From: Adenophora triphylla var. japonica
Taxonomy: Eukaryota > Streptophyta > Magnoliopsida > Asterales > Campanulaceae
NCBI GenBank assembly: GCA_022495995.1
Contig: JAFEMH010001234.1
Span: 124,001-188,000 of the forward strand
Reading direction: 5' to 3'
DNA length: 64,000 nucleotides
The first letter of the stretch is position 1; the number at the start of each line of letters is the position of its first letter. A program made the position numbers and the translations under genes. This document shows, piece after piece, positions 45,531 through 56,792 of this stretch. The notes below the pieces were generated by a model, which made no database searches, was not told the origin of the DNA, and saw only the letters and a list, made by a program, of their open reading frames with translations.

Positions 45531-46982
45531 TATTTTTATTATTGCAAAGCAAAAACTGGTCCAACTTGGACTCGACAGACTCATGTCCGAAAGGGACATT
45601 CTAGAACCTACGAGGACTGGTTGACTTCTTCAACTTCGGATGAGAGGGAACCTCCAGATTGGCTAGCTAACACATTCTCTGCACCAGGCATCTCTCGAGT
45701 TCTGAATCAGATGAAGATCACTCGGGCACTGGAACTGCCTCCGTCTAGGGAAAATGGACCAAATGAGCGCCGGGGACCGAAGCACACACCCAACTTGCTG
45801 TAGCCGCATCGATGGAGAGGTGTATAAGGCGGAGGAGGAAAGGACCTTGCGAAGGTATGGGAGAGGGAAAAATATGGAAGGAGATGGACTCATGCAACAA
45901 CTTATTAGTGTTCATATAGAAAACAGTGTCTTTTAAATCCTAGAGACGGTTGGAAAAGGGGGAAACCTTTATTCACGCAATCTAGACCTCGGGGAATCCT
46001 AGGGACACATCATCCAAAAATACACCAAATGTATTGCTTCAAAATTAATAATAGGCAATAATACCTAAATAAAACCAAAGCATTTATGGGCCGGACGAGC
46101 AGCTCCAATTTCTGAAGAAATTTGGGCAGCATGATGGGTATTCCTGAAAAAATTCAAGGAAAAATTCGGCATGACCTCTCGTCAGTGCATGGTGACAATG
46201 CGGCATGATCTCTCATTAGGACATGCCGTGGGAACGACATGTCCTTACGTGAAACCATGTTGCGTTGGCAACATGCCCACACGTGCTAGGTTTTAGGATA
46301 GGTACGAAAGCCTATTATAAATTTTTGAAACAAGTCATTTTAGTACATTTTGAAAATGTTGTGTCAAAACCAACCGTTTGGGTATGGTTTAAGTGTGGTG
46401 CCACCTATAACGCACTAGGGGGATGGGTTTGACATTAGGCGCTCAAGCGTAGGCGAATTTCATGGCCGTCCGCGATGCCGTCAATCGCACCCGAGGGTTC
46501 TAGATCTACGTGAAGTAGTGTACGGGATAGCTAGATTCATTTATTTATGAAAATGATTTTTTTTTGAAAAGGGGAAAAGGAAAAACACACACACCCCACA
46601 GAGGCACAGTAAATCATATGATCATAATACAATCTCAAGGACTACCCCACAATTTGAACCAAGTCAAACAAATCAGCCCCTGCAGGTTAGCCTCTCCTGT
46701 CGCACGACCCAGGATTGAAATGGCAGCTTCTGTCGCGTGACAGGAAAGGCAAGATTTCCAGAACCTTAAGCAGAATGCACTAGCCCCAGCCTCCAAGCAA
46801 ATCAATCAAATCAAGGCCTCATAGAGAACAACAGAAGCATACAAGGAGGGCAGAGACAACAAAGCACATAAAATGCATTTAAGCACATAAAATGTCACAC
46901 AACAAGGCACACACAAATGAATGAAGTGGACGTTGAACAAGAACGAAAGTTTGACCCACTTTTTGAAAAATAAGTTTCAAAT

Positions 46983-47001
46983 GTCCCCAGCGGAGTCGCC
47001 A
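46983..47001 (-). other. tRNA primer-binding site of element B
   Basis: Minus strand TGGCGACTCCGCTGGGGAC, identical to element A, one base from the LTR. Confidence 0.85.
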
Positions 47002-47002
47002 C

Positions 47003-48962
47003 TGAATGAACGCTCACCGAAAATTAAAATTTAGGAGTCGCCACGTCGTTTTTAAGGAAACATTGAAAACCTTTTTGAGAGAAAATGGGTTCGGGGGTCA
47101 GGTTACGTGTTGGGAAGAACCGAGAGTTCACCCAACACGCCTCGTCCGTAGACGAGTCTTTCAATTGTTCAACATCCAAAACATCCATAAGTGTGTGCAA
47201 TTGTGTGAGACATAATATATGTATAAAAATGCATTTTAATGCTTTATTGATAAACTGCGAGGATATAACTTGTGAGCCACTTATTTTGGGGGGCCACGTC
47301 CCGATTACAACTAGGCAAACGAATTACAACTGAAACAGACCATCTGCAGTGTGACTTAGTATGTCGCGTGACACAGGACCAGTGAGGGTCAAGTGTGTCG
47401 CATGACATACTATGCCATGTGCAGAGGTTTACAACTAGGTCAAATACAGGAACAAGCCAATAATCAACAGCAAGGTTGACCAAAATGAAATTAACAACAA
47501 CAACGAGATTAATTAATGGAACAAGCCAATATCAACATCGAGTTTAACAAGGATGGACTTAATGGCAACAAGCCAATATCAACATCGAGGTTAACAAAGA
47601 TGGACTTAATCAGCAACAACGAGGTTAATTAACGGAATTAATAGCAACAACTAGACTGCAACAAGAGATCGAACGACATGAGATTGTATCAAACCAATAC
47701 CCAAGCATACAAACCAAGCATATTCGAAACAAATTGGCATTATAACAATACCCATTCAAATACAATCAGCTCTGGCATGAATAACAACACCAAACATGGC
47801 AAAATCCATGAACAACCGAGAACAATATCAAACACGGCAAAATCCATGAATCAACGAGGAGAGATCAACCCATTATATAGATAAAGCATATGAATCAGTA
47901 CAGGATATCACAAATATGCACCAAGGCAGAGTATATCAAATCCCAGGTTAACAATACGCATGAAGAACAAGGCAATGAAGAGGGAGGTTTAGAGATTACC
48001 CTTGAAGTATCCACGATCCTTATACCAAGTTAGGTATAAGGAGCTTCGATTCAGCTTCGTAAATGGAGAGTTCGAGCTCGCTGATGACGCTTCAAGGCCA
48101 GACTGAATTTAGCGTCGTTGACGGCGGTGAACGGGTTTAAAACAGAGGAGGAAGGCGATCTGTTTTGGGGGATTGCTCAACCGTGGGTAACGATTAAAGG
48201 GAGAATGGGTTAGGTTTCCATTTAATCGGAGTGGAGAGAGGGAAATGGTGAAGGGGGTCACCGGTGAACGTCGATTTGGGTATAGGGGGGCTCGGTGTTG
48301 AAGGTTGCTGGTGATTGGTTTAGAGAGAGGACGGTGAGGAAGCGGTTGTAATTGGAGGGAGAGGGATTGGTTGCCGGCGAACTGGTTTCTTGTAGGGAGA
48401 TTAAAGGGCAATGTGTCAATTTCTTTTGGCCGGAGAGGGAGATTGTGAGGGATTCGGGTTGCGAAATTGGGTAATTGAACTGAGAAGAAGGCGATTGTTG
48501 TTGAGGTTTGGGAGATAGAGAGAAAGGTAAGGAGGATTGAAAGGGCAATGGGTCGCCGGCGAGGGAGATACCAGGTGAGGTGAGGAAGATGATTGCGGAG
48601 AGAGTGCGAGCTCTCTGCGTTTAGTGAGAGAGAGAATGAGTAGTGAAGGCCTCCTTTACAAATGAGGAATAAATTGTTATTTAACAAAGCTTTGGAATTA
48701 TCTTGATATGTCGCACGACTTATTAAAAATAATTGCCTTTCTTCTAGAAACTTGCCAGGTGGCGAAATCTGGACCCTTCCTCGAGTAATTCCTTAAAGGT
48801 CCAATCTGCATAATTCTTTCTAGGTCCTTCCTTAGCGGAAAACTTATAAAAGTTCCCGAAAATCTCAGAATGAACCGGAAATTTACCAAAACGCTCCCAA
48901 GTGCACTTTTATTGAGAAAAAGGCATTTTTATTGGGTCGCGAGTTGGATTGGGATACTCACA
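47003..48962 (-). repeat. Element B 5' LTR (right copy)
   Basis: 1960 bp, very similar to 40019-42002. PBS-like GAGTCGCCAC at 47035-47044. Palindromes at about 47360-47374, 47395-47410 and 48707-48720; TTCTAGAA at 48742-48749. No canonical TATA box; the position corresponding to the TATA of C reads 'tttacaaatgagg' on the plus strand. Confidence 0.93.
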
Positions 48963-48967
48963 CCAAC

Positions 48968-49348
48968 ACCATTATTAATGTGAGGAATGGCAAACTGTCT
49001 ATGACTGTGGCTGGTGAAAAAATTGAAATTTCAGTGTTTGATGCCATGAAATATCCTAGTGATGATAGTGTGGCGTGTTCCTATGTTGATGATTGTGAAG
49101 TTTTGTCAAATGATGGTGAGAATTCTAGGGATAGTGCGGGTTCCCACTTGTGTGCCGTGAAAAATAAGGCCGACAATCTTGGTTCTTGTGATGGCCCGTA
49201 TCACCTCCTAGACCGATCCCAAAAGGGGTCGGTGTCCCCATTAAAATCTTTCTTCCCTCTAGAGTCTACCAATATTGACTCTTGTGCTAAAATAGAAGAG
49301 TGTTGTTTTCTTGATATTTCTGACACTTTTTTTTGCCAAGATGTGTAA
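48968..49348 (+). pseudogene. Athila protease C-terminal part and following ORF
   Basis: After element B the protease continues in frame as IINVRNGKLSMTVAGEKIEI, SVFDAMKYPSDD, the expected end of the Athila protease domain. It then runs through a Ser/Asp/Cys-rich stretch to a stop at 49346-49348. RT, RNase H and integrase never appear, so this Athila-type element lost most of pol. Confidence 0.8.
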
Positions 49349-49637
49349 TCAGGGTAACAACTCTTATGACTGTGTGGATGAAGATGAGGTGATTGATTGT
49401 GATAAGATTAAGGCTGAGAATGAGTTTTGGGGAGAGGTCCCCAAGAAAAAGAAAATGAAGAAAAAGAAAAAGGGTAAGAAAAAGGGTCCGAAAATCCCTT
49501 GGGCTCCACCCAAGCTTATAAAGAAGGGTGAATTTGTGTGGAAAGTGATGGGTGTTTGTGCCCAAGAATGTGCTAGATGGGCCAAGGGAAGGAAAGCGAA
49601 GGCCAAAGGGAAGGTGGCCACATCCAATCCCATTTAG
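49332..49637 (+). pseudogene. Lys-rich ORF in the Athila-type remnant, function unknown
   Basis: Overlaps the previous frame; an ATG is at 49340. Acidic start (DEDEVIDCDKIKAE), then KKKKMKKKKKGKKKGPK and a basic tail ending ATSNPI. The Lys tract could act as a nuclear signal, but the ORF may simply be a relic of the pol-to-3' junction. Confidence 0.4.
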
Positions 49638-51202
49638 TTGGGAGCAACGGTCGGGCTAACGACCTTAACCAAATGCGCTAATTGGGAGGCAACCCAAGTA
49701 GGTACGTTTTAATTGCTTTATTAATTTGCTTTGTTGTGTCATATCGTCCTTTGAACCCGATGCATGTTTTTGTTCTCTTTGCTATGAGGACATAGCATGT
49801 TTTGAGTTTGGGGGTAGATATCTCTCCGAGTTTGTGGGTTTATAGGGGAGTGTATATAGTGTCACCCTCCAAAAAATAGAGAATTTTTAAAATTTTGTTC
49901 TCATTATATCTTAGGAAGTTGGCCAATGTCTGTGATGATTTGAGAAATTTTGATTCAGTTTTTGCTAGTTTGTGCCAATTTGAATATGATAATAAGAATT
50001 GCATTAATACATGTAAAACACAACTGCACCACCATTCACATCCATCATATTTCTTGATCATGGTCATTAATTTAGGTGTCCTTTATGGGTTCACTTTGAC
50101 ATTCTCGGGAGTTCTTAGAACATGGTTGTACGCTTGTCAATAACAAATCAATAGATTACTTGATATTTATGGCTTTTATTTCTTTGACAACCCTCTTGTG
50201 AGCCTTCGACTTTCTCGTCATTTTTTATATATGAATTGTCACTTGATTCCATTTTGAGCCTCTTTAGAAAGAATGGAACATCTAGACCACCTTTCGCCTT
50301 CTTTTGATGCCTACTCTCTAACCCTTGACAGCTAGAATAGGTTTATCATACCTTTGCAAGAATGTAGAATTAGAAAAGATAAGTTTGGGGTTACATTGGG
50401 AATTTAAGGGAATGAGTTAGGAAGGTCAAAAGTTGGGAGTATGATGTATATTGTATAAAAGGGGGCAAGAAGAAAAAAAAAGTTCAAGTTCAAAATAAAA
50501 AAAAAAGAGAGACAAAAGAAAAGAAACAGCCTGCCCCCTAATGTTGTGAAGTATGATTGATAAGTGACATATATTGAAAGAGAGAATGCTTACAACCCCA
50601 CATGTATAAAGTATGACAAAGTCAAGTTTGGGGGTTGAAGCAGTGGGGAAACAAAGGTGAGCGAAAAGCTAAATTTCAGGAAGGAGTAACATGCAATGGC
50701 AGACTTTTAGTTTCACATTCTTGTGTTTGTATGTCCATTCCTTCGTTTGTACCCGTGAACCTAGCCCCACAATTGTTGTGGATTTAACCCTAAAGCCATA
50801 ATTCGTGTTCAATTTTGAGTAATTGGGTTGACAAGTGCGTAATCATGCATATGAGTATCCTTGTAAATTGTATTGTTATATGTGATGTAGGGCATGTCTT
50901 AGTGAACCCATAAATAATCTTATCTTGTTGATCATGATCTCCCATATTTCATTCATCATTTAGGCCAAGGTGGAAAATTGTGGGTTAGATGCATTAATGT
51001 AATTATAATTGCATATTCTTTTTGGCACTTGTTTAGCATATTTAAGTGAGAATCTGAGACTTGCTTGGCCGGCAACCTTGTATGTATTGAGAACATATCA
51101 AAAATATTTTCTATTGATTGTTTTTATTTGTTAGGTAGTTTTATTTTTGTTTTAGTTTTTGTTTTTACTCGAGGACGAGCAAAAGATAAGTTTGGGGGTA
51201 TT
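49638..51202 (+). other. Athila-type 3' noncoding region and polypurine tract
   Basis: Contains GGGAGGCAACCCAAGTAGG (49685-49703) and several TTTGAGTTTGGGGG-type stretches typical of Athila 3' regions, ending AAGATAAGTTTGGGGGTA (51184-51200) before the LTR. No gene. Confidence 0.75.
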
Positions 51203-52775
51203 TGATGGATGTGGTTTTACCCATCCAAAAGATATGTTCCTAACCTTATTTTCTGCTCGAAACCTTGGAAATTTAATGTATATTTGAGTGTTTTGATAGT
51301 TCAAGGGCTGAAGTGCAACAATGCTGAAAATAGAGTATTTGTGCCTACTTTGGAAATTTTGGGACCAAATTGCAATTCTGAAAAGCTGAGGACTAATTTG
51401 AAATTATGAAGTTCAAGGTCCAAAATGTAAACTTTGGAAATTCAGGGACCAAACTGTAATTATGGAAAATTGGGAAGAAATTTGAGATTTTAAAATTCAG
51501 GGGCTAAAGTGAAAGTTTGGAAAATTGAAAGATCAGAATGCAACAGAGAAAATTATAGTGACAAAAGTGCGACTGTGCCAATATTAAGAGACAAATCCAA
51601 GGCACAAATGGGCCAAGGTTGCATGCATCAAGGCAATGGCCCCAAGAATCTCTAGGTTGGTCGAGACAAATCAGAAGCTGGCCGGCCAAGGCTGTGGAAA
51701 TGGGCCAAGGGAACAAGCAGCTGGTCGTGGAGGCTGTTGGCGTGGTTGTGGCTGTGGGCGGTCGCTGGTAGTTGTTTGGGCGGCCGTTGAAAACATGGAA
51801 ATAAGGCCGTGATGTTGCTGTATAAATGGGCGCTCGCCGAGGTTGTTTGGGCGACCGCCCAAGTGGCGGATTGGGTCGAATTTGAGCGAACTGTGCCTGA
51901 TTTTGGGCTGTGTTACATGGCTGTTCCACAATTTAATCCTAGGTTATTATATAAATTCAAGTCGTGGTTTTTGGAAGGGCGAATACTATTCCAGGAAGAA
52001 CAACAACTTCATGGTTCCATTGTTCCATTTTATAACGATTCGAAGTCCAGGTTTTATTTATTTATTTTAATTTTATTATGAATATGAGTAGCTAAATATT
52101 TTATTCGCGGATTGGATGTAGCAATTATTAAATTTCTTTGCTAGTAATATTTAATTCTTTCACACTTTTCTTGTTCTTGTTCAATGGGATTTTGCTTAAT
52201 TCGTTTTTAGATTTCAACAATATTGTTTGATATTGTTGGTCTTTAAATTACTAGGGTTTAAATTACTACACTTGCGTGGGTAGTTTTTACATTGGCCTAG
52301 ATTCCATTGAATAGATCCAATTGAAGACCTTGCGAAAATTAAAAAGGTCTAAAATCATTTGTTCCTTAGGTTTTAAATGTTTTACTTGGATGTTTGTAGA
52401 CCTTGCGGAAAACATCACATCGAAGTAATAATAGGGTTGCAACCCGGCCATCTAACTGTCCCAACTCTTATTAAAGTGAACGATTTCTTTAACAAGATTA
52501 GTAATTGTTTTTATAAAATAAGCATAGGAATGAGATAGTTGTGAAACCAATCCATGAATCCTTGTCATTCTTGATTTCAATATTTGTTTTATTTTCATTA
52601 GTTTAATTTATTTGCTTTTCAATATTAAATTCACTTGTATTCACTTAAGTCTCTGTGGTTCGACCCTTACTTGTATTTACTCAAGTCTCTGTGGTTTGAC
52701 CCTTACTTTTGTACACTGCTACTCCGGTACTTGTACACTTGCAAGGTTTTATTACAAGTGTAATTTTTTCCATCA
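51203..52775 (+). repeat. Athila-type LTR of a second family
   Basis: Starts TGATGGATGTGG straight after the polypurine tract. The end near CCATCA (52775) is approximate. The duplicated 'ctctgtggttcgaccc' (52651-52700) resembles the U5 end of Athila LTRs. It does not match the LTR at 36884, so the two LTRs flanking this element belong to different families. Confidence 0.65.
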
Positions 52776-52794
52776 TATTCAAATTGAGGTTATC

Positions 52795-53231
52795 TGTTAG
52801 GGTTCTCTCTCAATCAAATTTAGGCGTGATTTTGATTCTGTGTGTGTGACTTTTGTGAGTACAAATTTGTGTGCGTGTGTTTCAAGGCGTGACTAGTGGT
52901 GGATGTGAGTGTTGATTTTCTAGTTAGGCTGTCCGGATGTTGACCTATATAGGCTGGATTTTTGGGGTCTTTAACTGTGTTTCTTGGGACTACTTTGTTG
53001 CTTCTGTTTTATAGTAAAATGTGGATCAGTGACCTTGAATTGTGGCTTGATTTCGGATCAAACGAATACTTGGGTATGAGCCGAAATACTCTAATCTAAA
53101 CTCTTATACTACTCTTTATTTTCAGTTTCATGATATTCAATTTTTCATCTTGAATTATTACTAACCTTCGTTCTATTTTCTTTTACATTAGACACAGACC
53201 TTTGACAATGGAGTGGTAAGTCCACTCAACA
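52795..53231 (+). repeat. Copia (Tork-like) 5' LTR
   Basis: 437 bp, TGTTAGGG to CTCAACA (terminal TGTT...AACA), followed by the primer site TGCTATCAGAGC (53233-53244, one mismatch to the tRNA-iMet type). No partner LTR in the window. Confidence 0.75.
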
Positions 53232-53452
53232 GTGCTATCAGAGCCCAGTTGATTCGCGAATGATGAATGGTAAATAAGAAAGCTATTACAAAGTTTCTTG
53301 GGTAAGGAAAATAAAAACGCATTTTTTTCTTGAGTTTACTTTCTTAATTCTTATTTTTTCTTTGGTTGTGTTTTGGTACTTTGGTACTTGTTTCATTTTA
53401 GATATTCTGTCTTTTTTTTGGGAATTGAAATTCGTTATTTTGTATGTCTGCT

Positions 53453-54112
53453 AGTATGAATGCTTATATGATGGAGCCACTCAATCGCAAAGGTGATTTT
53501 TCGATTTGGCAACAAAAAATGAAAGGCATTTTAATTAAAGAAAAAGTTTTTCAAAGCTGTAACTGAACAATATGCTGAATCGGATAAACAAAAATTAAGG
53601 ATTGAAATGGATGAATGTGCTTATTTCTTATTATTATTTTGAACTTATCTGCCGCTGTTTTTAAAAAAGTTGGTAAACATGATAGTGCTAAATCTCTTTG
53701 GGATAAACTGGAAGAAGTATATGTTGAGACATCGTTACCTAGTAAGATGTATTTGCTTGAGAAGTTATTTCTGTTTAAATTGGATTTGAACAAAGATATG
53801 GATGATAACATTGATTGGTTTACTAAACTTGTGTAAGATATTAAGCAAACCGGTGATAAAAACATTGATGAATACACTCCTATTGTGCTCTTGAATGATA
53901 TACCTGACTCTTATGCTGATGTTAGATCTGCTATTAAGTATGGTAGAAATGATATTGTGCTTGATACTTTAATTAACGAAATTAAAATCAAACAGTTGGA
54001 ATTAAGAGTTAATAAGGGTAAATCAACTGTTGGTGAGGTTAACATGGTGAGAGAACGATCGACTCAAAGGACTAATAATCAGAATAAGCAACATTGTTAG
54101 TCAAATATATGT
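53453..54112 (+). pseudogene. Copia (Tork-like) gag fragment
   Basis: MNAYMMEPLNRKGDFSIWQQ, then after a frame change LWDKLEEVYVETSLPSKMYL, LEKLFLFKLDLNKDMDDNID, and ILLNDIPDSY-like plus AIKYGRNDIVLDTLINEIK: the UBN2-type gag of Tork copia elements. A stop at about 53834, a frame change near 53570, and the frame ends at a TAG at 54098 just after the first Cys of the expected zinc knuckle. Confidence 0.85.
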
Positions 54113-54250
54113 ATAGCTTTAGAATTGCTTAATCCCAATCATAATAAGCATTATTAAGGACCCCTAATTTTAATTAGACCAAATAGAATGTTTCTATGTA
54201 TGTTAGGTTCCCTTAGTGCTAGTTGTGGATGTGTGCCCAAATTTTTTGTT
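54113..54250. other. Junction between copia gag and element C
   Basis: AT-rich, not recognisable as gag. The element C LTR could start at TGTTAGTCAA (54093) instead of 54251; the partner LTR lies outside the window, so no duplication can decide it. Confidence 0.4.
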
Positions 54251-55820
54251 TGTTGGATTCACGCGAGTTTGAAGACATCCGGTTTAATTTGAAAAACGGA
54301 GTCGCCCCGCCATTTTGATTACCTCAAAACTTTGAAAAAAAGGTTTTATGGGTTCGGAGGTTAAGTTACCCCTTGGGAAGAACGGATCGTCGTTCACCCA
54401 AGGTGCCTTGCCGGAGCAAGTCTCCCAAGATCCCATTAATCGTGCTTGCTTGCGTGCTTTCTTGTGTGCATGTGTTTGAAAATAAAGGAGGGAATGTCCC
54501 AAGTCGTCTTTCGGACGTACAAACCATTTGTTGGTTGTCGCTCGGGATTTCTTGGATTTTTATGTATTCGGGATTATGATCCCGTCCTCATCTTGGACTT
54601 GTGATCATTGCATTTTTAACCTCGGGACTTGCATGATCGAGAGAATGACTCCCTTTATAGTCAAAGATGAGGTTCTTTAGAAAAGGAGGGTCCTTAGCCC
54701 ATCAATCCTACGCTTTAAGACGGTCGAGCTCATATAGATACTTCTTACTCGATCTTAAGCGATAATTGGAGATATAGGGTTCAAGGTTGTCCCTTTCTAA
54801 AGAAATCGTGGAACCTTTAATGGAAGGAACGATGTAAAGATAGGATCTTTTACATCGGTCTGTTCCAAGGTTACTAATGGGGACATGGGGGAATGTATAA
54901 AAATGACACTTTAGTGAAAAGATGACATTTTTGGTGTAAAGAATGTCTTTTGGTCAAGGGATGCTTTTTGTGTATGAAAATGGGGTTTTTGAGTGCAAAG
55001 GATGCGCCTTTAAAGCAAAGATGTCATTTTGGTGAAAAATATATTCTTTTAATGCAAATGATGCTGCTCTGTATGAAAATGTTTTAGTTTAAATGCAAAT
55101 TGATGCATTAGAAAAGGCAAACATCAGATTACAGCTGAAAAAGATGAGGAATCGCAAGCGGCTACTTATGTCGCGTGACATAGGCCGCCTATGTCGCGTG
55201 ACATAACAAGCCATTTTGCGAAGCCTAAACAAACGAGATTTGCGAGAGGTAACAAGGCACCAAATGGTCAAGTTACTTCACAAACAAATCTCGAGAGCAT
55301 GTTTATCAATAATGAACGCTTCAAGAGGGTGTGGATATGAGGGATCCACACTCATCTTGAGTGTTCATGCAAAACCAAGCCAAACCGGGGTTTTTACATG
55401 AAATGTGATGAAATCAGATGTGGATCTGGGCAATATAATACTAAAGTATGCAACTTTAATCAGAATACTATATTATCAATGCATTTAGCATAGAGATTTC
55501 GCATTCAAAGGAAAATAGAGAGTGGAAAAGGGTAGAAAATCGTTACCCTTGAAGACCACGACTCCCTATATCAAGTTAGATATAGGGGGCCTTCAAAACA
55601 GCAACCTCCGGGGCTGAGATTGAGCCTTGGTTCCTTGAGAACTCCTTGATTCTTGATGTGTATATGAAGTGTGGGTGTGGGAAGTTTGTGTGTGATTGAT
55701 TTGGGAGGATTAGTGTGATTTGGGGGGTATGTGAGGAGAGAGGATACTTCTGGACGTATTCCCTATAGAGGGGGACTGGGGGGTGGAAAAGGTGTGTCCA
55801 AAATGAGAGGTGAAGGCCTC

Positions 55821-55828
55821 TATTTATA
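55821..55828 (-). promoter_or_regulatory. TATA box of element C LTR
   Basis: The minus strand reads CCTATAAATAGAGGC, the same context as in element A. Confidence 0.72.
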
Positions 55829-55847
55829 GGCTGCCTGCATGGGCTTG

Positions 55848-56081
55848 TTATGTCGCACGACATAACAAGCCATAACCGTTTTCCTTCTAGAAACATGCAA
55901 GGTGGCATGATTCTAGAACTCTCTCATTTGGTTATGTCGCACGACATAAGTAGCCACTGATTCTTCTAGAAACATGCAAGGTGGCATGATTCTAGAACTC
56001 TCCTGGCTGGTTATGTCGCACGACATAAGGAGCCACATGCGATTCCTTCTAGAAACATGCAAGGTGGCGAGTCTTCTAGAA
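55848..56081 (-). promoter_or_regulatory. Upstream promoter repeats: palindromes and heat-shock-element-like sites
   Basis: Six exact TTCTAGAA (nTTCnnGAAn) sites at 55885, 55911, 55964, 55990, 56047 and 56074, and three TATGTCGCACGACATA palindromes at 55849, 55933 and 56012, within about 30-260 bp upstream of the TATA. The TTC/GAA pattern is the heat shock factor binding unit. Heat induction is an inference. Confidence 0.5.
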
Positions 56082-56276
56082 GGAATTCCATATAAAGAAA
56101 AACGTGTTTCTTTGGCTCCAAGTAGTCCTTTTTCCTTTAGATGATTTGGAACAGTTCCGAAATTGTTCGGAACTCTAGGAAAGTCCAGGGAATTACCGGA
56201 AGACTTACCAATTGCCGGGAAACTTGCCTAATTGGAAACTTAACCGAAAGGCATGAGCCAGATTTGGGTACTTACA

Positions 56277-56560
56277 GAAGCCCCTCGGCAACGTCACTTG
56301 CAGGGCGAGTGGGGTTGTCGATAGAAAAGGATCCAATCTGGCGAATGCCGAGATGGATTCGGTGACCAAAGTGATCGAGTGACTGGACCTTTTATGAAAG
56401 GCTACCTACATATCCCGGAGGAATCAAGTCTTGATCGTAGTTCAGAATCCACTGGGGAAAGGGGGCGTCATATGTGACAAATTGGCTGAACCTACAGGAG
56501 GCTACCTACGTATCCCGGGGGAATCAAGCCAGGTCGTAGTTCGAGCTTTTATTGATTCGA
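56277..56560 (-). other. Element C polypurine tract side with two stem-loops
   Basis: GAAGCCCCTCGGCAACGTCAC and GTTGTCGATAG as in A and B. Stem-loops at 56406-56440 (left arm CTACA) and 56506-56539 (CTACGTATCCC with GGGGGAATCAAGCC and CGTAG). Confidence 0.65.
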
Positions 56561-56790
56561 AATGTTATTCCTTCACCTTGGAATAACGGAGATCGAAATA
56601 AAGCGAAAAAAAAATGTTATTCCGTCATTCGGAAATAACGGAGATCGAAATAAAGCGAAAAAAGGTCGAAATATTATTCCGGAGATCGAAATAAAGCGAA
56701 AAAAGGTCGAAATATTATTCTGTCATTCGGAAATAACGGAGATCGAAATAAAGCGAAATGTTATTGCCTTCCGGCAATAACTGAAATTTT
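56545..56790. repeat. Irregular repeats 'gagatcgaaataaagcgaaa' in element C
   Basis: About five units of GGAGATCGAAATAAAGCGAA with or without an extra 'ttattccgtcattcggaaataac' part that is itself an inverted repeat. It grades into the 42-bp array. Confidence 0.75.
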
Positions 56791-56792
56791 TA

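Larger units (their letters stand above)
40019..48962 (-). mobile_element. Element B: complete 8.9-kb non-autonomous LTR element without coding genes
   Basis: LTRs 40019-42002 and 47003-48962; perfect duplication CCAAC (40014-40018, 48963-48967) in the Athila protease. Primer site next to the right LTR and polypurine-like GAGGGGCTC next to the left one give minus orientation. The interior has tandem repeats, stem-loops and the conserved core shared with A and C, but no gag or pol that I can recognise (LARD-type). Confidence 0.93.
54251..56276 (-). repeat. Element C 3' LTR
   Basis: Likely start TGTTGGATTC; end GGGTACTTACA. PBS-like GAGTCGCC at 54299-54306. Two palindromes TATGTCGCGTGACATA at 55168-55204. 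Upstream of the TATA (in transcript sense) about three ~79-bp repeats (55848-56090), each with TTATGTCGCACGACATAA and pairs of TTCTAGAA. Confidence 0.8.

Noticed and set aside
49332..49637. Lys-rich ORF as an envelope-like gene
   Set aside because: No signal peptide or membrane segment is visible, and the ORF is short and sits at a deletion junction.
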